A stretch of DNA of 20,980 nucleotides from Prevotellaceae bacterium UBA6858 (GCA_002451695.1 DKDC01000004.1:48312-69291); one strand, 5' to 3'; positions 1 through 8,714 are shown, numbered from the stretch's first letter. The notes: generated by a model from the letters alone, not told the origin. Made by a program: numbers and translations.

Positions 1-43
1 TCCTGCATAGGACATAGTTTTCCCTACATCACGCATTGTTTTT
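1..43 (+). repeat. Truncated copy A of the 21-nt-unit intergenic repeat
   Basis: The window opens inside a copy of the dispersed repeat. Two 21-nt units are visible (2-22 and 23-43); the first starts CCTGCATAGGACATAG and matches unit 3 of the copy at 4220-4303 over 20 bases including the preceding T. The left half lies outside the window. The stretch from 44 to 291 contains no gene that I can support; it holds the probable asnB promoter and leader. Confidence 0.75.
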
Positions 44-220
44 GCCGTCTGAATTGCGAACCCTCAAGAACCGCGAGCCGCTTCTTGGAAAACAGCCACG
101 AATATGCCAAAACCACTTGCTTTTGCCCCAAAAGCACAACCTTAAACAGCAAAACAAAGGTTTTTGAAGAAAAATCATATTTTTTCGAGCAAAAATGTGG
201 AAACTTGCATTGCTTCTTTG

Positions 221-228
221 TATTTTTG
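221..228 (+). promoter_or_regulatory. Probable -7 box of the asnB operon promoter
   Basis: TATTTTTG matches the Bacteroidota -7 consensus TAnnTTTG. A well-placed -33 TTG is not evident (the nearest TTG is at 205-207, too close). The leader to the asnB ATG would be about 55-60 nt and ends in an A-rich stretch. Confidence 0.45.
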
Positions 229-291
229 CGTCATAAAGTTACAAACCGCCCCTGTGCAACAGCGGGTGGTGTGAGCAAAAAACAAAGCACT

Positions 292-1953
292 ATGTGTGGA
301 ATTTCAGGTATTCTGAATTGCGAGGGGCATGACAAGTCGCTTCGCTCGAAAGTTTTGAAAATGTCATCGCGCCTGCGCCATCGCGGGCCCGACTGGTCGG
401 GCATATATTGCGGAAAGACAGCCATACTTGCCCATGAACGATTGTCGATAGTTGACCCGCAGTCGGGCAAGCAGCCGCTGTTCGCCCCCGACGGCAAACA
501 GGTTCTGGCGGTGAACGGCGAAATATACAACCATCAGGAAATCCGCGAGAAATACAAGGGGAAGTACGATTTCCAGACAGGTTCTGACTGCGAGGTTATA
601 CTGCCGCTCTATCGCGACAAGGGCATGAACTTTCTCGAGGATATAAACGGGATATTCGCCTTTGTGCTGTATGACGAGGAGAAAGACTGCTTCATGATTG
701 GGCGCGACCATATTGGGATAATACCGTTATATATAGGCAGCGACAAACAGGGGCGCGTTTATTTCGGCTCGGAGCTGAAAGCCCTTGAAGGCTTTTGCGA
801 TGAATACAAGACCTTCCCGCCGGGGCATTATTACGACAGCCGCGACGGAAAGTTCCACAAATGGTACAAAAGAGACTGGGCCGACTACGAAAACGTCAAA
901 AACAACGGCGCGTCGGTGCTGGATCTGCGCAACTCGCTCGAAGCGGCGGTGAAGCGGCAACTGATGAGCGACGTGCCGTATGGCGTGCTGCTTAGCGGAG
1001 GCCTTGACAGCTCGGTGATTTCGGCGGTGGCAAAGAAATACGCATCGAAGCGCGTGGAGGAAAGCGGGAAGGCCGACGCCTGGTGGCCGCAGCTCCATTC
1101 GTTTGCGATAGGACTGAAAGGCGCGCCCGACCTTGCCAAGGCAAAACTGGTGGCGGACTATATCGGCACTGTGCACCATGAGATAAACTACACCATACAG
1201 GAGGGGCTTGACGCGGTTTCCGACGTGATTTACCACATAGAGACCTACGACGTTACCACTGTCCGCGCCTCAACCCCCATGTATCTTCTCGCGAGGGTCA
1301 TAAAGAGCATGGGCATTAAAATGGTTCTTAGCGGCGAAGGGGCTGACGAAGTGTTCGGGGGCTATCTGTATTTCCACAAAGCCCCCGATGCAAAGGCCTT
1401 TCACGAAGAGACCGTGCGCAAGCTCGGAAAACTCCACCTCTACGACTGTCTCCGCGCAAACAAGAGCCTTTCGGCGTGGGGAGTTGAGGGGCGTGTGCCG
1501 TTCCTCGACAAGGATTTCCTCGACGTGGCAATGCGCATTAACCCCGAAGCCAAGATGTGCCCGGGAAACACCATAGAGAAGAAAATTGTGCGCGAGGCCT
1601 TTTCGGATATGCTGCCCGAACAGGTGGCGTGGAGGCAGAAGGAGCAGTTCAGCGACGGAGTGGGCTACAACTGGATAGACACCTTGAGGGACATTACCTC
1701 AAAGGCGGTGTCGGACGAGGAGATGGCGCACGCCGCAGAGCGTTTCCCCATAAACCCGCCGCGCAACAAGGAGGAATATTACTATCGCACCATATTCGAG
1801 AGCCATTTCCCGAGCGAGAGCGCAGCCAAGAGTGTGCCGAGCGTGCCGAGCGTGGCGTGCTCCACGGCGGAGGCGTTGGCGTGGGACGCTTCGTTCAAAA
1901 ACCGGAACGAGCCTTCGGGACGCGCCGTGAAAGACGTACACATTGATGCCTGA
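292..1953 (+). CDS. asnB: Asparagine synthase B (glutamine-hydrolysing)
   Basis: Converts aspartate, glutamine and ATP to asparagine, glutamate, AMP and PPi in the cytoplasm. The 553-residue product is collinear with E. coli AsnB (554 aa, from memory). The start at 292 is fixed by MCGISG: Cys2 becomes the N-terminal nucleophile of the class II glutamine amidotransferase domain after Met removal. The frame is open upstream to a TTG at 85, but a longer protein would bury this cysteine. The glutaminase domain spans roughly residues 2-190 (RHRGPDWSG near 29-37, NGEIYN near 75-80). The synthetase domain follows, with the PP-loop SGGLDSS at 235-241 and SGEGADEVFGG further on. Two 9-nt direct repeats (1834-1851) encode VPSVPS near the C-terminus, where E. 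coli has VPGGPS. First gene of an operon with dapF and dapL. Confidence 0.97.
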   Translation: MCGISGILNCEGHDKSLRSKVLKMSSRLRHRGPDWSGIYCGKTAILAHERLSIVDPQSGKQPLFAPDGKQVLAVNGEIYNHQEIREKYKGKYDFQTGSDCEVILPLYRDKGMNFLEDINGIFAFVLYDEEKDCFMIGRDHIGIIPLYIGSDKQGRVYFGSELKALEGFCDEYKTFPPGHYYDSRDGKFHKWYKRDWADYENVKNNGASVLDLRNSLEAAVKRQLMSDVPYGVLLSGGLDSSVISAVAKKYASKRVEESGKADAWWPQLHSFAIGLKGAPDLAKAKLVADYIGTVHHEINYTIQEGLDAVSDVIYHIETYDVTTVRASTPMYLLARVIKSMGIKMVLSGEGADEVFGGYLYFHKAPDAKAFHEETVRKLGKLHLYDCLRANKSLSAWGVEGRVPFLDKDFLDVAMRINPEAKMCPGNTIEKKIVREAFSDMLPEQVAWRQKEQFSDGVGYNWIDTLRDITSKAVSDEEMAHAAERFPINPPRNKEEYYYRTIFESHFPSESAAKSVPSVPSVACSTAEALAWDASFKNRNEPSGRAVKDVHIDA

Positions 1954-2794
1954 ACAAAATATGGGAAGATTGGTTGGATTTACAAAAATGCACGGTGCCG
2001 GCAACGATTATATATATGTTGACACCGACAGGTTTCCAATAGAAAATCCTGAGAGGCTCGCCGTGGAATGGAGCCGCTTTCACACTGGCATCGGAAGCGA
2101 CGGGCTAATTCTTATAAGCCGTTCCGAAAAGGCTGATTTCCGTATGCGCATTTTCAACTCCGACGGAAGCGAGGCCATGATGTGCGGCAACGGAAGCCGG
2201 TGCGTAGGGAAATTTGTTTACGACAAGGGAATGACCGACAAAACCGTTATTACGCTCGAAACCCTTTCGGGAATAAAGACGCTCGACCTGCACGTGGAAA
2301 ACGGCAAGGTGGAAAGTGTGAGCGTGGACATGGGAAAACCGGAAATCCTCGCGCCCGGCGGCGACCCAACGCCCTTTGTGAACCGCCCCATAACAGCCGG
2401 CGGCATAACGATGAACGGCACGGCGGTGTCGATGGGCAACCCCCATCTCGTGTTTTTCGTTGAAAACGCCGAAAGGTTTGACGTAGCCGCAACAGGACCG
2501 CTTTTCGAGCGTCACCCTTGGTTTGAAAACCGCACAAATGTGGAGTTCGCGCAAGTGCTGTCGCCGTCAAGAATAAGAATGCGCGTCTGGGAACGCGGTT
2601 CGGGCATTACAATGGCGTGCGGAACAGGAGCGTGCGCCACGTTCGCCGCCGCCAAAGAGTGCGGGCTGGTTGACGGGAAGACCACATTGGTTCTCGACGG
2701 CGGGGAACTGCAAATAGAAAACTCGCCCGCAAGCGGAAACGTTATAATGACAGGCCCTGCCGAGACGGTGTATGAGGGGCGGATAGAAATCTGA
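1946..2794 (+). CDS. dapF: Diaminopimelate epimerase
   Basis: Interconverts LL- and meso-diaminopimelate for lysine and peptidoglycan synthesis. The family signature is clear: KMHGAGNDY near the N-terminus and the two catalytic cysteines, Cys80 in MMCGNGSRC and Cys225 in MACGTGAC (numbered from the ATG at 1946). About 282 residues, normal for DapF. The start is uncertain. The ATG at 1946 overlaps the asnB stop by 8 nt, which would allow translational coupling. The in-frame ATG at 1961 lies 7 nt after that stop and gives an N-terminus closer to most homologues (MGRLVGFTKMHG). A TTG at 1943 is unlikely. The next gene, dapL, makes the LL-isomer that this enzyme uses, so the pair covers two successive steps. 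Confidence 0.97.
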   Translation: MPEQNMGRLVGFTKMHGAGNDYIYVDTDRFPIENPERLAVEWSRFHTGIGSDGLILISRSEKADFRMRIFNSDGSEAMMCGNGSRCVGKFVYDKGMTDKTVITLETLSGIKTLDLHVENGKVESVSVDMGKPEILAPGGDPTPFVNRPITAGGITMNGTAVSMGNPHLVFFVENAERFDVAATGPLFERHPWFENRTNVEFAQVLSPSRIRMRVWERGSGITMACGTGACATFAAAKECGLVDGKTTLVLDGGELQIENSPASGNVIMTGPAETVYEGRIEI

Positions 2795-2813
2795 AACAAA
2801 AAACGACACAGAA

Positions 2814-4037
2814 ATGATAAAGGCAAACCATAACTTCAAGCAGCTTTCGCAAAACTATCTTTTCGCGGAAATAGCCCGCAGGGTGGCGCAATGCAAAGCC
2901 GGCAATCCTGAAAAGCGCGTGATAAGCCTCGGCATAGGCGACGTTACGCGGCCGCTTGTGCCGGAGGTGGTGAAGGCCATGCACAAGGCGGTGGACGATG
3001 AGGCTGATGCCGCCACATTTCACGGCTACGGCCCGGAGCAGGGGTATGGCTTCCTGCGCGACAAGATTTCAGAATTCGACTACAAGCGGCACGGCATCAA
3101 CGTTGAGCCCGATGAGATTTTCGTGAGCGACGGCGCAAAAAGCGACACGGGGAACATCGTTGACCTTTTCGGCGTTGACAACGTAATCGGGCTTACCGAC
3201 CCGGTTTATCCCGTGTATATGGACAGCAACGTGATGAGCGGACACGCGGGGAGACTTTTCGGCGGCTCGCACGAGAACATTGTAACACTTCCGTGCACGG
3301 AGGCTAACGGTTTTTCGCCCGAGATACCCGACCGCACGCTCGACCTGATTTACCTCTGCTACCCAAACAACCCCACAGGTACTACTTTAACGAAAATGCA
3401 GCTCACGGCGTGGGTGAACTATGCCCTTGCAAACGGCTCGCTCATACTTTTCGACGCGGCATACGAGGCGTTCATCACCGACGGCACGCCGCATTCCATT
3501 TACGAGATAGAGGGTGCGGAAAAATGCGCCATAGAGTTCCGCAGCTATTCCAAGACAGCGGGCTTCACAGGTGTGCGCCTCGGATATACGGTAGTGCCCA
3601 AGGGAATAACCGTAAAAGGCGGCGGCGCGGGGGAACTCGTGCTGAACCAGATGTGGCGGCGCAGACAGACGACGAAGTTCAACGGCGCGTCATACATATC
3701 GCAGCGCGGTGCGGAGGCAATCTACACGCCGCAGGGCATGGCGGAGATTGAGGAGAACATAAGCTACTACCACAAAAACGCCTCGCTCATGAAACTGTCG
3801 CTCGAAGCCTTGGGGCTCACAGTTTACGGCGGCGTTTGCTCGCCATACCTGTGGGTGAAAATCCCGCAGGGGGAGACTTCGTGGTCGTTCTTCGACAAAC
3901 TGCTCAACAATGCAGCACTGGTAACAACCCCCGGCGTCGGGTTCGGGCCGAGCGGCGAGGGCTTCATACGCCTCACGGCTTTCGGAAGCCACGACGACGC
4001 GAAGGAGGCCATGCAGCGCATAAAGTCGGTTCTTTAG
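2814..4037 (+). CDS. dapL: LL-diaminopimelate aminotransferase
   Basis: A PLP fold-type I aminotransferase that converts tetrahydrodipicolinate and glutamate directly to LL-diaminopimelate, bypassing the DapD/C/E steps. The 407-residue length is typical. Family features are the N-terminus NYLFAEIARRV, SLGIGDVTRPL, the substrate/PLP region CYPNNPTGT, and the Schiff-base lysine Lys247 in SYSKTAGFTGVRLGYT. It begins 19 nt after the dapF stop on the same strand. A strong hairpin terminator follows the stop, so this is the last gene of the asnB-dapF-dapL operon. DapL is common in Bacteroidota, which supports the taxonomic reading. Confidence 0.97.
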   Translation: MIKANHNFKQLSQNYLFAEIARRVAQCKAGNPEKRVISLGIGDVTRPLVPEVVKAMHKAVDDEADAATFHGYGPEQGYGFLRDKISEFDYKRHGINVEPDEIFVSDGAKSDTGNIVDLFGVDNVIGLTDPVYPVYMDSNVMSGHAGRLFGGSHENIVTLPCTEANGFSPEIPDRTLDLIYLCYPNNPTGTTLTKMQLTAWVNYALANGSLILFDAAYEAFITDGTPHSIYEIEGAEKCAIEFRSYSKTAGFTGVRLGYTVVPKGITVKGGGAGELVLNQMWRRRQTTKFNGASYISQRGAEAIYTPQGMAEIEENISYYHKNASLMKLSLEALGLTVYGGVCSPYLWVKIPQGETSWSFFDKLLNNAALVTTPGVGFGPSGEGFIRLTAFGSHDDAKEAMQRIKSVL

Positions 4038-4060
4038 CTTTTCAAAAATAATTCCAAAAC

Positions 4061-4101
4061 TAAAGCCCGTGCCTTTCATGCGAAGGGCGCGGGCTTTTAT
4101 T
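4061..4101 (+). terminator. Rho-independent terminator after dapL
   Basis: An inverted repeat (AAAGCCCGTGCC paired with GGGCGCGGGCTTT, one G-U wobble) is followed by TTTTATTCTTT, 24 nt after the dapL stop. Confidence 0.85.
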
Positions 4102-4190
4102 CTTTCCGCCCTGTCCGGCAAAGCCTCCGCATCGTGTAAGACGTTGGTTCCCAAAGCGATAACCACACAAAGATTGCCTGCTATAACGGT

Positions 4191-4303
4191 TTGTTTTTCA
4201 AGTGTTTGGAAGCGGTGAAAAAAGGTCTGATGTAGAATTTATTATATCAGACATAATTTTTCCTGCATAGGACATAGTTTTTCTTATGTCCCATGTAGTT
4301 TTC
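4191..4303 (+). repeat. Copy B of the 21-nt-unit intergenic repeat (hairpin form)
   Basis: A conserved head (4191-4219: TTGTTTTTC, then a GTTTG...AAGCGG segment) leads into four contiguous units of exactly 21 nt at 4220-4240, 4241-4261, 4262-4282 and 4283-4303. Units mostly end in a TAGTTTTT-like tract. Unit 1 (GTCTGATGTA, 4225-4234) and unit 2 (TATATCAGAC, 4243-4252) form a 10-bp inverted repeat with an 8-nt loop. Apart from the dapL terminator, this repeat and the next gene's promoter, I see nothing in the 4038-4366 gap. Confidence 0.88.
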
Positions 4304-4331
4304 GGGGTGCTTCAGAAAAATATTCCGCAGC

Positions 4332-4362
4332 TTGGCAAACACTCTTTATTTCGTTAGATTTG
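4332..4362 (+). promoter_or_regulatory. Promoter of the GH76-like gene, close to its ATG
   Basis: TTG (4332-4334), a 20-nt spacer and TAGATTTG (4355-4362) match the Bacteroidota promoter pattern. The box ends only 4 nt before the ATG at 4367, so the transcript would be leaderless or nearly so. Confidence 0.65.
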
Positions 4363-4366
4363 CAGC

Positions 4367-5536
4367 ATGAACACTAAGGCGAGAATTTTGGCAGTCATTG
4401 TCGTCATGATGGGAATGCTTGTGCAATGCCTTGCGCAAAAGGTGTGGCATCCCGAATGGCTCAACCGCAGCGCGGAACTTTGCGACTCGGTGTGGAAGCA
4501 CTACCGCGAGGGCGGCACCTTGCTTCTTAGGGAGAATTTCAACCCTGCCGAAGATTTCAAGGCTGACTATCTTGCAGAATCCCAAAGCGCACGCACCCAC
4601 GCCTTCCTGTGGCCATACAGCGGTGCACTGTCGGCGGAAGCCGCCAAGTATGAGGTTTATCCCTCGCGCAAAAGGCTCAAAGCCATAAAGCGGCTTGTGG
4701 CGCAGGGGCTTGATATGTATCTCGACACTGTGAGGAAACCTGCGGGCTATGCCTCATACACAAAATACAATCCCGCACCCGACCGCTTCTATGACGACAA
4801 CGTTTGGATTGGGATTGACTTTGCCGACCTCTACACCGCCTCGAAAGACAGGGAGTTCCTCAAGCGGGCGGAAATGGTCTGGAATTTCGTGGTTTCCGGG
4901 CGCGACAGCATACTTGGGGACGGCATTTACTGGTGTGAGCAGCGCAAGGAGTCGAAAAACACCTGCTCCAACGCCCCCTCCGCCGTGTTTGCGCTGAAAC
5001 TCTACACCGCCACGCAGAACAAGAAATACCTCTCCGCCGGAAAGGAACTGTATGAATGGACGCGGAAAAACCTCTATGACTGCGAAGAAAGGGTGTATTC
5101 CGACAACATAAGGCTTGACGGCAAAATTGGCCGCGCAAAATTCTCCTACAATTCGGGGCAGATGCTCCAGGCAGCCTCCCTGCTGTACCGGCTAACGCTC
5201 AACAACAGATACAAACTCGAGGCCGACACCCTTGCCAAGGCCTGCGCCGAAAGGTTTTTCACGAAAAACGAAAACGGAGAACTGCGGGTGAGGATGCACG
5301 ACGTGTGGTTTGACGCAGTTATGCTGCGGGGATTTCTGGAATACTCAAAATTGCGCCCGGGCGGCGGCTACATGGAAGTTTACCGAAACACGCTCGAGGA
5401 ACTGTGGGAAAAGTCGCGGAACAGTGCCGGGCTTATTGACTTTTCGCGCACCTCGGGCAAAGACCGCGCCTTCTGGCTGCTCGGCGAATGCGGGGCTGCC
5501 GAAATGATGGCGAGGCTCGCCGGCGCAAGATGGTGA
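4367..5536 (+). CDS. Secreted glycoside hydrolase family 76-like protein
   Basis: Most like GH76 enzymes, (alpha/alpha)6-barrel hydrolases that cut alpha-1,6-mannan backbones. Residues 1-23 form a signal peptide (hydrophobic 7-20, then CLAQ). The catalytic Asp pair of GH76 corresponds to Asp143-Asp144 in FYDDNVWIGIDFADLY. Later matching blocks are GDGIYWCEQR, SNAPSAVFALKLY and FSYNSGQMLQAASLLYR. Length 389 aa is normal for the family. Cys21 follows LVQ, a poor lipobox, so signal peptidase I cleavage is more likely than lipidation. The gene stands alone, with no SusC/SusD pair beside it, so it is not part of an obvious polysaccharide utilisation locus; its substrate is inferred only from the family. 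The next start, at Met14, would destroy the signal peptide, which supports the ATG at 4367. Confidence 0.8.
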   Translation: MNTKARILAVIVVMMGMLVQCLAQKVWHPEWLNRSAELCDSVWKHYREGGTLLLRENFNPAEDFKADYLAESQSARTHAFLWPYSGALSAEAAKYEVYPSRKRLKAIKRLVAQGLDMYLDTVRKPAGYASYTKYNPAPDRFYDDNVWIGIDFADLYTASKDREFLKRAEMVWNFVVSGRDSILGDGIYWCEQRKESKNTCSNAPSAVFALKLYTATQNKKYLSAGKELYEWTRKNLYDCEERVYSDNIRLDGKIGRAKFSYNSGQMLQAASLLYRLTLNNRYKLEADTLAKACAERFFTKNENGELRVRMHDVWFDAVMLRGFLEYSKLRPGGGYMEVYRNTLEELWEKSRNSAGLIDFSRTSGKDRAFWLLGECGAAEMMARLAGARW

Positions 5537-5683
5537 GAAAAACCGGCACAACGCGCTTTTTCGCGCACAAACGGGGAGACCGGTTGCAATTTTGCATTTT
5601 CCGCCGCACAAAACAGGCAATTTGTAAACCGACAGCCCTTGCCGGCAAGACAAAAGTGCTTTTCACGGCAAATAGGCGCGGCT

Positions 5684-5718
5684 TTTGAAAGCGAATATCC
5701 ATAAAAAAGCTAAATTTG
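5684..5718 (+). promoter_or_regulatory. Probable korAB promoter
   Basis: TAAATTTG (5711-5718) is an exact -7 match. TTTG at 5684-5687 lies 23 nt upstream, a little further than usual. The leader to the chosen korA start would be about 65-70 nt. Confidence 0.55.
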
Positions 5719-5791
5719 CAGGTAAAGTAACTTGCGTATGCCTGCGCACAACGCGGCGCACGCATATATCATAAGAACATTTACAGAAATC

Positions 5792-7666
5792 ATGGACAGC
5801 AAAAACAACTCCACCGCTCCCCAGGGCAAAGGCGTTATAGAAAAAGACAACGTTACCGTCCGCTTCAGCGGCGACTCCGGCGACGGAATGCAGCTTGCGG
5901 GGAACATCTTCTCAACCGTTTCAGCCATCGTGGGGAACGACATCTGCACATTCCCCAACTACCCCGCCGACATACGCGCCCCGCAAGGCACACGAAGCGG
6001 AGTGTCGGCCTTTCAGGTGCATATAGGCAACGGAAAGGTTTACACGCCGGGGGATATGTGCGACGTGCTTGTGGCTATGAACGCCGCCGCGCTCGCCACG
6101 CAACACAAATTCTGCAAACCGACAGCCGCAATTATAACCGACTCCGACAGCTTCAAGGAATCAGACCTTAAAAAAGCCGGCTATTCAACCCTCGACCCCG
6201 TAAAGGAGCTTGGCATAAAAAACGAGATAGTCTCCGTGCCTATAACAACAATGGTGAAAGACTGCCTTGCCGACAGCGGAATGGACAACAAAGCCATCCT
6301 GAAAAGCCGCAATATGTTCGCGCTCGGCCTCGTTTGCTGGCTTTTCAACCGCAACCTTGAAGCGGCAAAGCAGATGCTGCGCGACAAATTCGCCCGCAAA
6401 CCCGAAGTGGCGGAAGCCAACGTAAAGGTGCTCGAAGCCGGATATGACTACGGCCACAACACCCACAGCTCCATTGATCACACATACCGCATAGAAACCG
6501 CCGCACAGAAGGAGAAAGGCAAATATATGGACATAAGCGGGAACAAGGCTACGGCCTACGGGCTTATAGCCGCCGCCGAAAAGACAGGCAAGACGCTCTA
6601 CCTTGGCTCGTACCCCATAACGCCGGCAACCGACATACTGCACGAACTTGCAAAGCACAAGTCGCTCGGAGTGGTTACCGTGCAGTGCGAGGACGAGATA
6701 GCCGGATGCGCATCGGCCGTGGGGGCTTCGTTCGGCGGAGCTTTGGCGGTTACGTCAACTTCCGGTCCGGGCGTGTGCCTCAAGAGCGAGGCCATGAACC
6801 TTGCCGTGATGACAGAGCTTCCACTTGTGATTATTAACGTGCAGCGCGGCGGCCCGTCAACGGGACTCCCGACAAAAAGCGAGCAGAGCGATTTGCTGCA
6901 GGCCCTTTTCGGGCGCAACGGCGAAAGTCCCATGCCGGTTATTGCCGCATCCTCGCCAACCGACTGCTTTTACAAGGCATACGAAGCCGCAAAAATCGCG
7001 CTCGAACACGCAACGCCGGTGATTTTGCTCACCGACGCGTTCATCGCAAACGGCACAGGGGCGTTCAAAGTTCCCGAAATAGCCGCACTGGAAGCCATCA
7101 AGCCTTCGTACGTAACCCCCGAAATGAAAGGAAGCTGGACACCGTACACCAGAAACCCCGAAACAGGCGCACGCTATCTTGCATCGCCCGGCACGGAAGG
7201 CTTTGAGCACGTGATAGGCGGCTTGGAAAAAAGCAGCAATACCGGAGAAATAAGCGGAGACCCCGAAAACCACCAGCTGATGACCGACCTAAGGGCGGAA
7301 AAGGTGGCACGCATCCCGGTCCCCGACCTTAAAACGGAGGGCGTGCAGCGGGATGCCGACCTGCTTATCGTAGGCTTTGGCGGCACATACGGACACCTGC
7401 ACTCCGCTTTCGACGAACTTACCGCCAAGGGCGAGAAAGTGGCGTTCGCCCACCTTTCCTACCTCAACCCACTGCCAAAGAACACCGCAGAGGTGCTGCG
7501 CAGCCACAAAAAGGTGGTGGTTGCCGAGCAAAACAGCGGACAGCTTGCGGCTTATCTGCGGATGAACGTTGAGGGAGTTCACATTAACCAATACAACCAA
7601 GTAACGGGCCAGCCATTCAACGTAGGCAAACTCGTGGAGGCTTTTGAAAAACTGCTCCACGCCTGA
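5792..7666 (+). CDS. korA: 2-oxoacid:ferredoxin oxidoreductase, alpha subunit with fused gamma domain (probably 2-oxoglutarate)
   Basis: With KorB it oxidatively decarboxylates a 2-oxoacid to the acyl-CoA and reduces ferredoxin (2-oxoglutarate to succinyl-CoA if KorAB is right). The N-terminal gamma domain (about residues 20-200) begins with RFSGDSGDGMQLAGN at 24-38. The alpha (pyrimidine-binding) domain starts near residue 246, with GSYPITPATDI, CEDEIAGCASAVGASFGG and TSGPG. The C-terminal domain carries FGGTYGHLHSA. I chose the ATG at 5792 (MDSKNNS, 624 aa). The frame is open to a TTG at 5732 and an ATG at 5738, but those add residues without family resemblance. The gamma-alpha fusion is characteristic of the two-subunit enzymes. 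Substrate is assigned from the general resemblance of both subunits, not proven. Confidence 0.93.
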   Translation: MDSKNNSTAPQGKGVIEKDNVTVRFSGDSGDGMQLAGNIFSTVSAIVGNDICTFPNYPADIRAPQGTRSGVSAFQVHIGNGKVYTPGDMCDVLVAMNAAALATQHKFCKPTAAIITDSDSFKESDLKKAGYSTLDPVKELGIKNEIVSVPITTMVKDCLADSGMDNKAILKSRNMFALGLVCWLFNRNLEAAKQMLRDKFARKPEVAEANVKVLEAGYDYGHNTHSSIDHTYRIETAAQKEKGKYMDISGNKATAYGLIAAAEKTGKTLYLGSYPITPATDILHELAKHKSLGVVTVQCEDEIAGCASAVGASFGGALAVTSTSGPGVCLKSEAMNLAVMTELPLVIINVQRGGPSTGLPTKSEQSDLLQALFGRNGESPMPVIAASSPTDCFYKAYEAAKIALEHATPVILLTDAFIANGTGAFKVPEIAALEAIKPSYVTPEMKGSWTPYTRNPETGARYLASPGTEGFEHVIGGLEKSSNTGEISGDPENHQLMTDLRAEKVARIPVPDLKTEGVQRDADLLIVGFGGTYGHLHSAFDELTAKGEKVAFAHLSYLNPLPKNTAEVLRSHKKVVVAEQNSGQLAAYLRMNVEGVHINQYNQVTGQPFNVGKLVEAFEKLLHA

Positions 7667-7709
7667 AAACCCGCAACGCGGAAACATCAACCAGAAAAAG
7701 AAAACTATC

Positions 7710-8714
7710 ATGAGCGAATATACAGTAAACGATTTCAAGAAAGGACGCCCACGGTGGTGTCCGGGCTGCGGCGACCATTTTTTCCTCGCCTCGCTTCACA
7801 AGGCCATGGCAAAACTCGGCGTGCCGCCATGCAAGACAGCCGTAATTTCGGGCATCGGCTGCTCGAGCCGTCTGCCATATTACGTGAACACATACGGCAT
7901 GCACACAATCCACGGACGCGCCGCCGCCGTGGCGACAGGGCTGAAAATCGCGTCGCCCGACACCACGGTGTGGCAGATAAGCGGCGACGGGGACGGGCTG
8001 GCAATTGGCGGAAACCACTTCATCCACGCCGTGCGCCGCAACATAGACCTGAACATGGTGCTGCTCAACAACCGCATCTACGGTCTCACCAAAGGGCAGT
8101 ACTCCCCCACCTCGCTTCGCGGATTCGTGAGCAAGTCGTCGCCCTACGGCACTGTGGAAGACCCGTTCCGCCCCGCAGAGCTCTGCTTCGGCGCACGCGG
8201 ACGATTCTTTGCCCGCACGGTGGCGTCAGACACAGAGGAAACGGTTGGCGTGCTGCTTGCCGCCGCCCGCCACAAAGGGGCTTCGGTGGTGGAGGTGCTT
8301 CAGCACTGCGTGATATTCAACCCCCAGTCATACGATGACGTTTACTCGAAGGAAACTCGCAAGGCAAACGCGATATACCTGCGCGAAGGGCAGCCAATGG
8401 TGTTCGGCGCAAACAACGAGTTCGGGCTTATGCAGGACGGCTTCGGCATTAAGGTCGCAAGACTCGGGGAAAACGGAATTACCGAAAAAGACCTGCTGGT
8501 TCACGACCCGCACACCGCCGACCCCACGCTCCACCTGAAGCTCGCCCTCATGGAAGGGCCGGACTTCCCTGTGGCTCTCGGCGTGATACGCGATGTGGAA
8601 GCACCCACATACAATGAGGAAGTGCACCGCCAGATTGAGGAAATCAAGGCAAAGAAACCCTACCACAATTTCGCGGAACTCGTGGACACGAACAACACAT
8701 GGACTGTGGAATAG
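7710..8714 (+). CDS. korB: 2-oxoacid:ferredoxin oxidoreductase, beta subunit (probably 2-oxoglutarate)
   Basis: The thiamine diphosphate and [4Fe-4S] subunit partnering KorA. Visible motifs: CPGCG with Cys17 and Cys20, GIGCSS with Cys51, and a fourth candidate cluster ligand, Cys200, in LQHCVIFNP. The ThDP/Mg motif GDGDGLAIGG begins at 92 and is followed by NNRIYGLTKGQ at 120-130. The start at 7710 gives 334 aa and the usual N-terminus before CPGCG; the 22 codons open upstream overlap the korA end and do not look like protein. It begins 43 nt after the korA stop and is the last gene before a strong terminator, so korA-korB is a two-gene operon. Confidence 0.95.
   Translation: MSEYTVNDFKKGRPRWCPGCGDHFFLASLHKAMAKLGVPPCKTAVISGIGCSSRLPYYVNTYGMHTIHGRAAAVATGLKIASPDTTVWQISGDGDGLAIGGNHFIHAVRRNIDLNMVLLNNRIYGLTKGQYSPTSLRGFVSKSSPYGTVEDPFRPAELCFGARGRFFARTVASDTEETVGVLLAAARHKGASVVEVLQHCVIFNPQSYDDVYSKETRKANAIYLREGQPMVFGANNEFGLMQDGFGIKVARLGENGITEKDLLVHDPHTADPTLHLKLALMEGPDFPVALGVIRDVEAPTYNEEVHRQIEEIKAKKPYHNFAELVDTNNTWTVE

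Noticed and set aside
85..291. N-terminal extension of AsnB from a TTG at 85
   Set aside because: It would mask the catalytic Cys2 of the glutaminase domain, and the likely promoter box at 221-228 lies inside it.
1834..1851. 9-nt tandem repeat in asnB as a possible phase-variable tract
   Set aside because: The repeat is 9 nt, so changes keep the frame; there are only two copies, and the protein length matches E. coli AsnB.
4220..4303. CRISPR array reading of the 21-nt units
   Set aside because: The units abut with no spacers, are degenerate, number only four, and recur as whole sets at several loci; there are no cas genes.
5537..5688. Small basic open frame after the GH76-like gene
   Set aside because: It mostly overlaps the GH76 gene end in another frame, its translation is Arg/Lys-rich without features, and no promoter precedes it.
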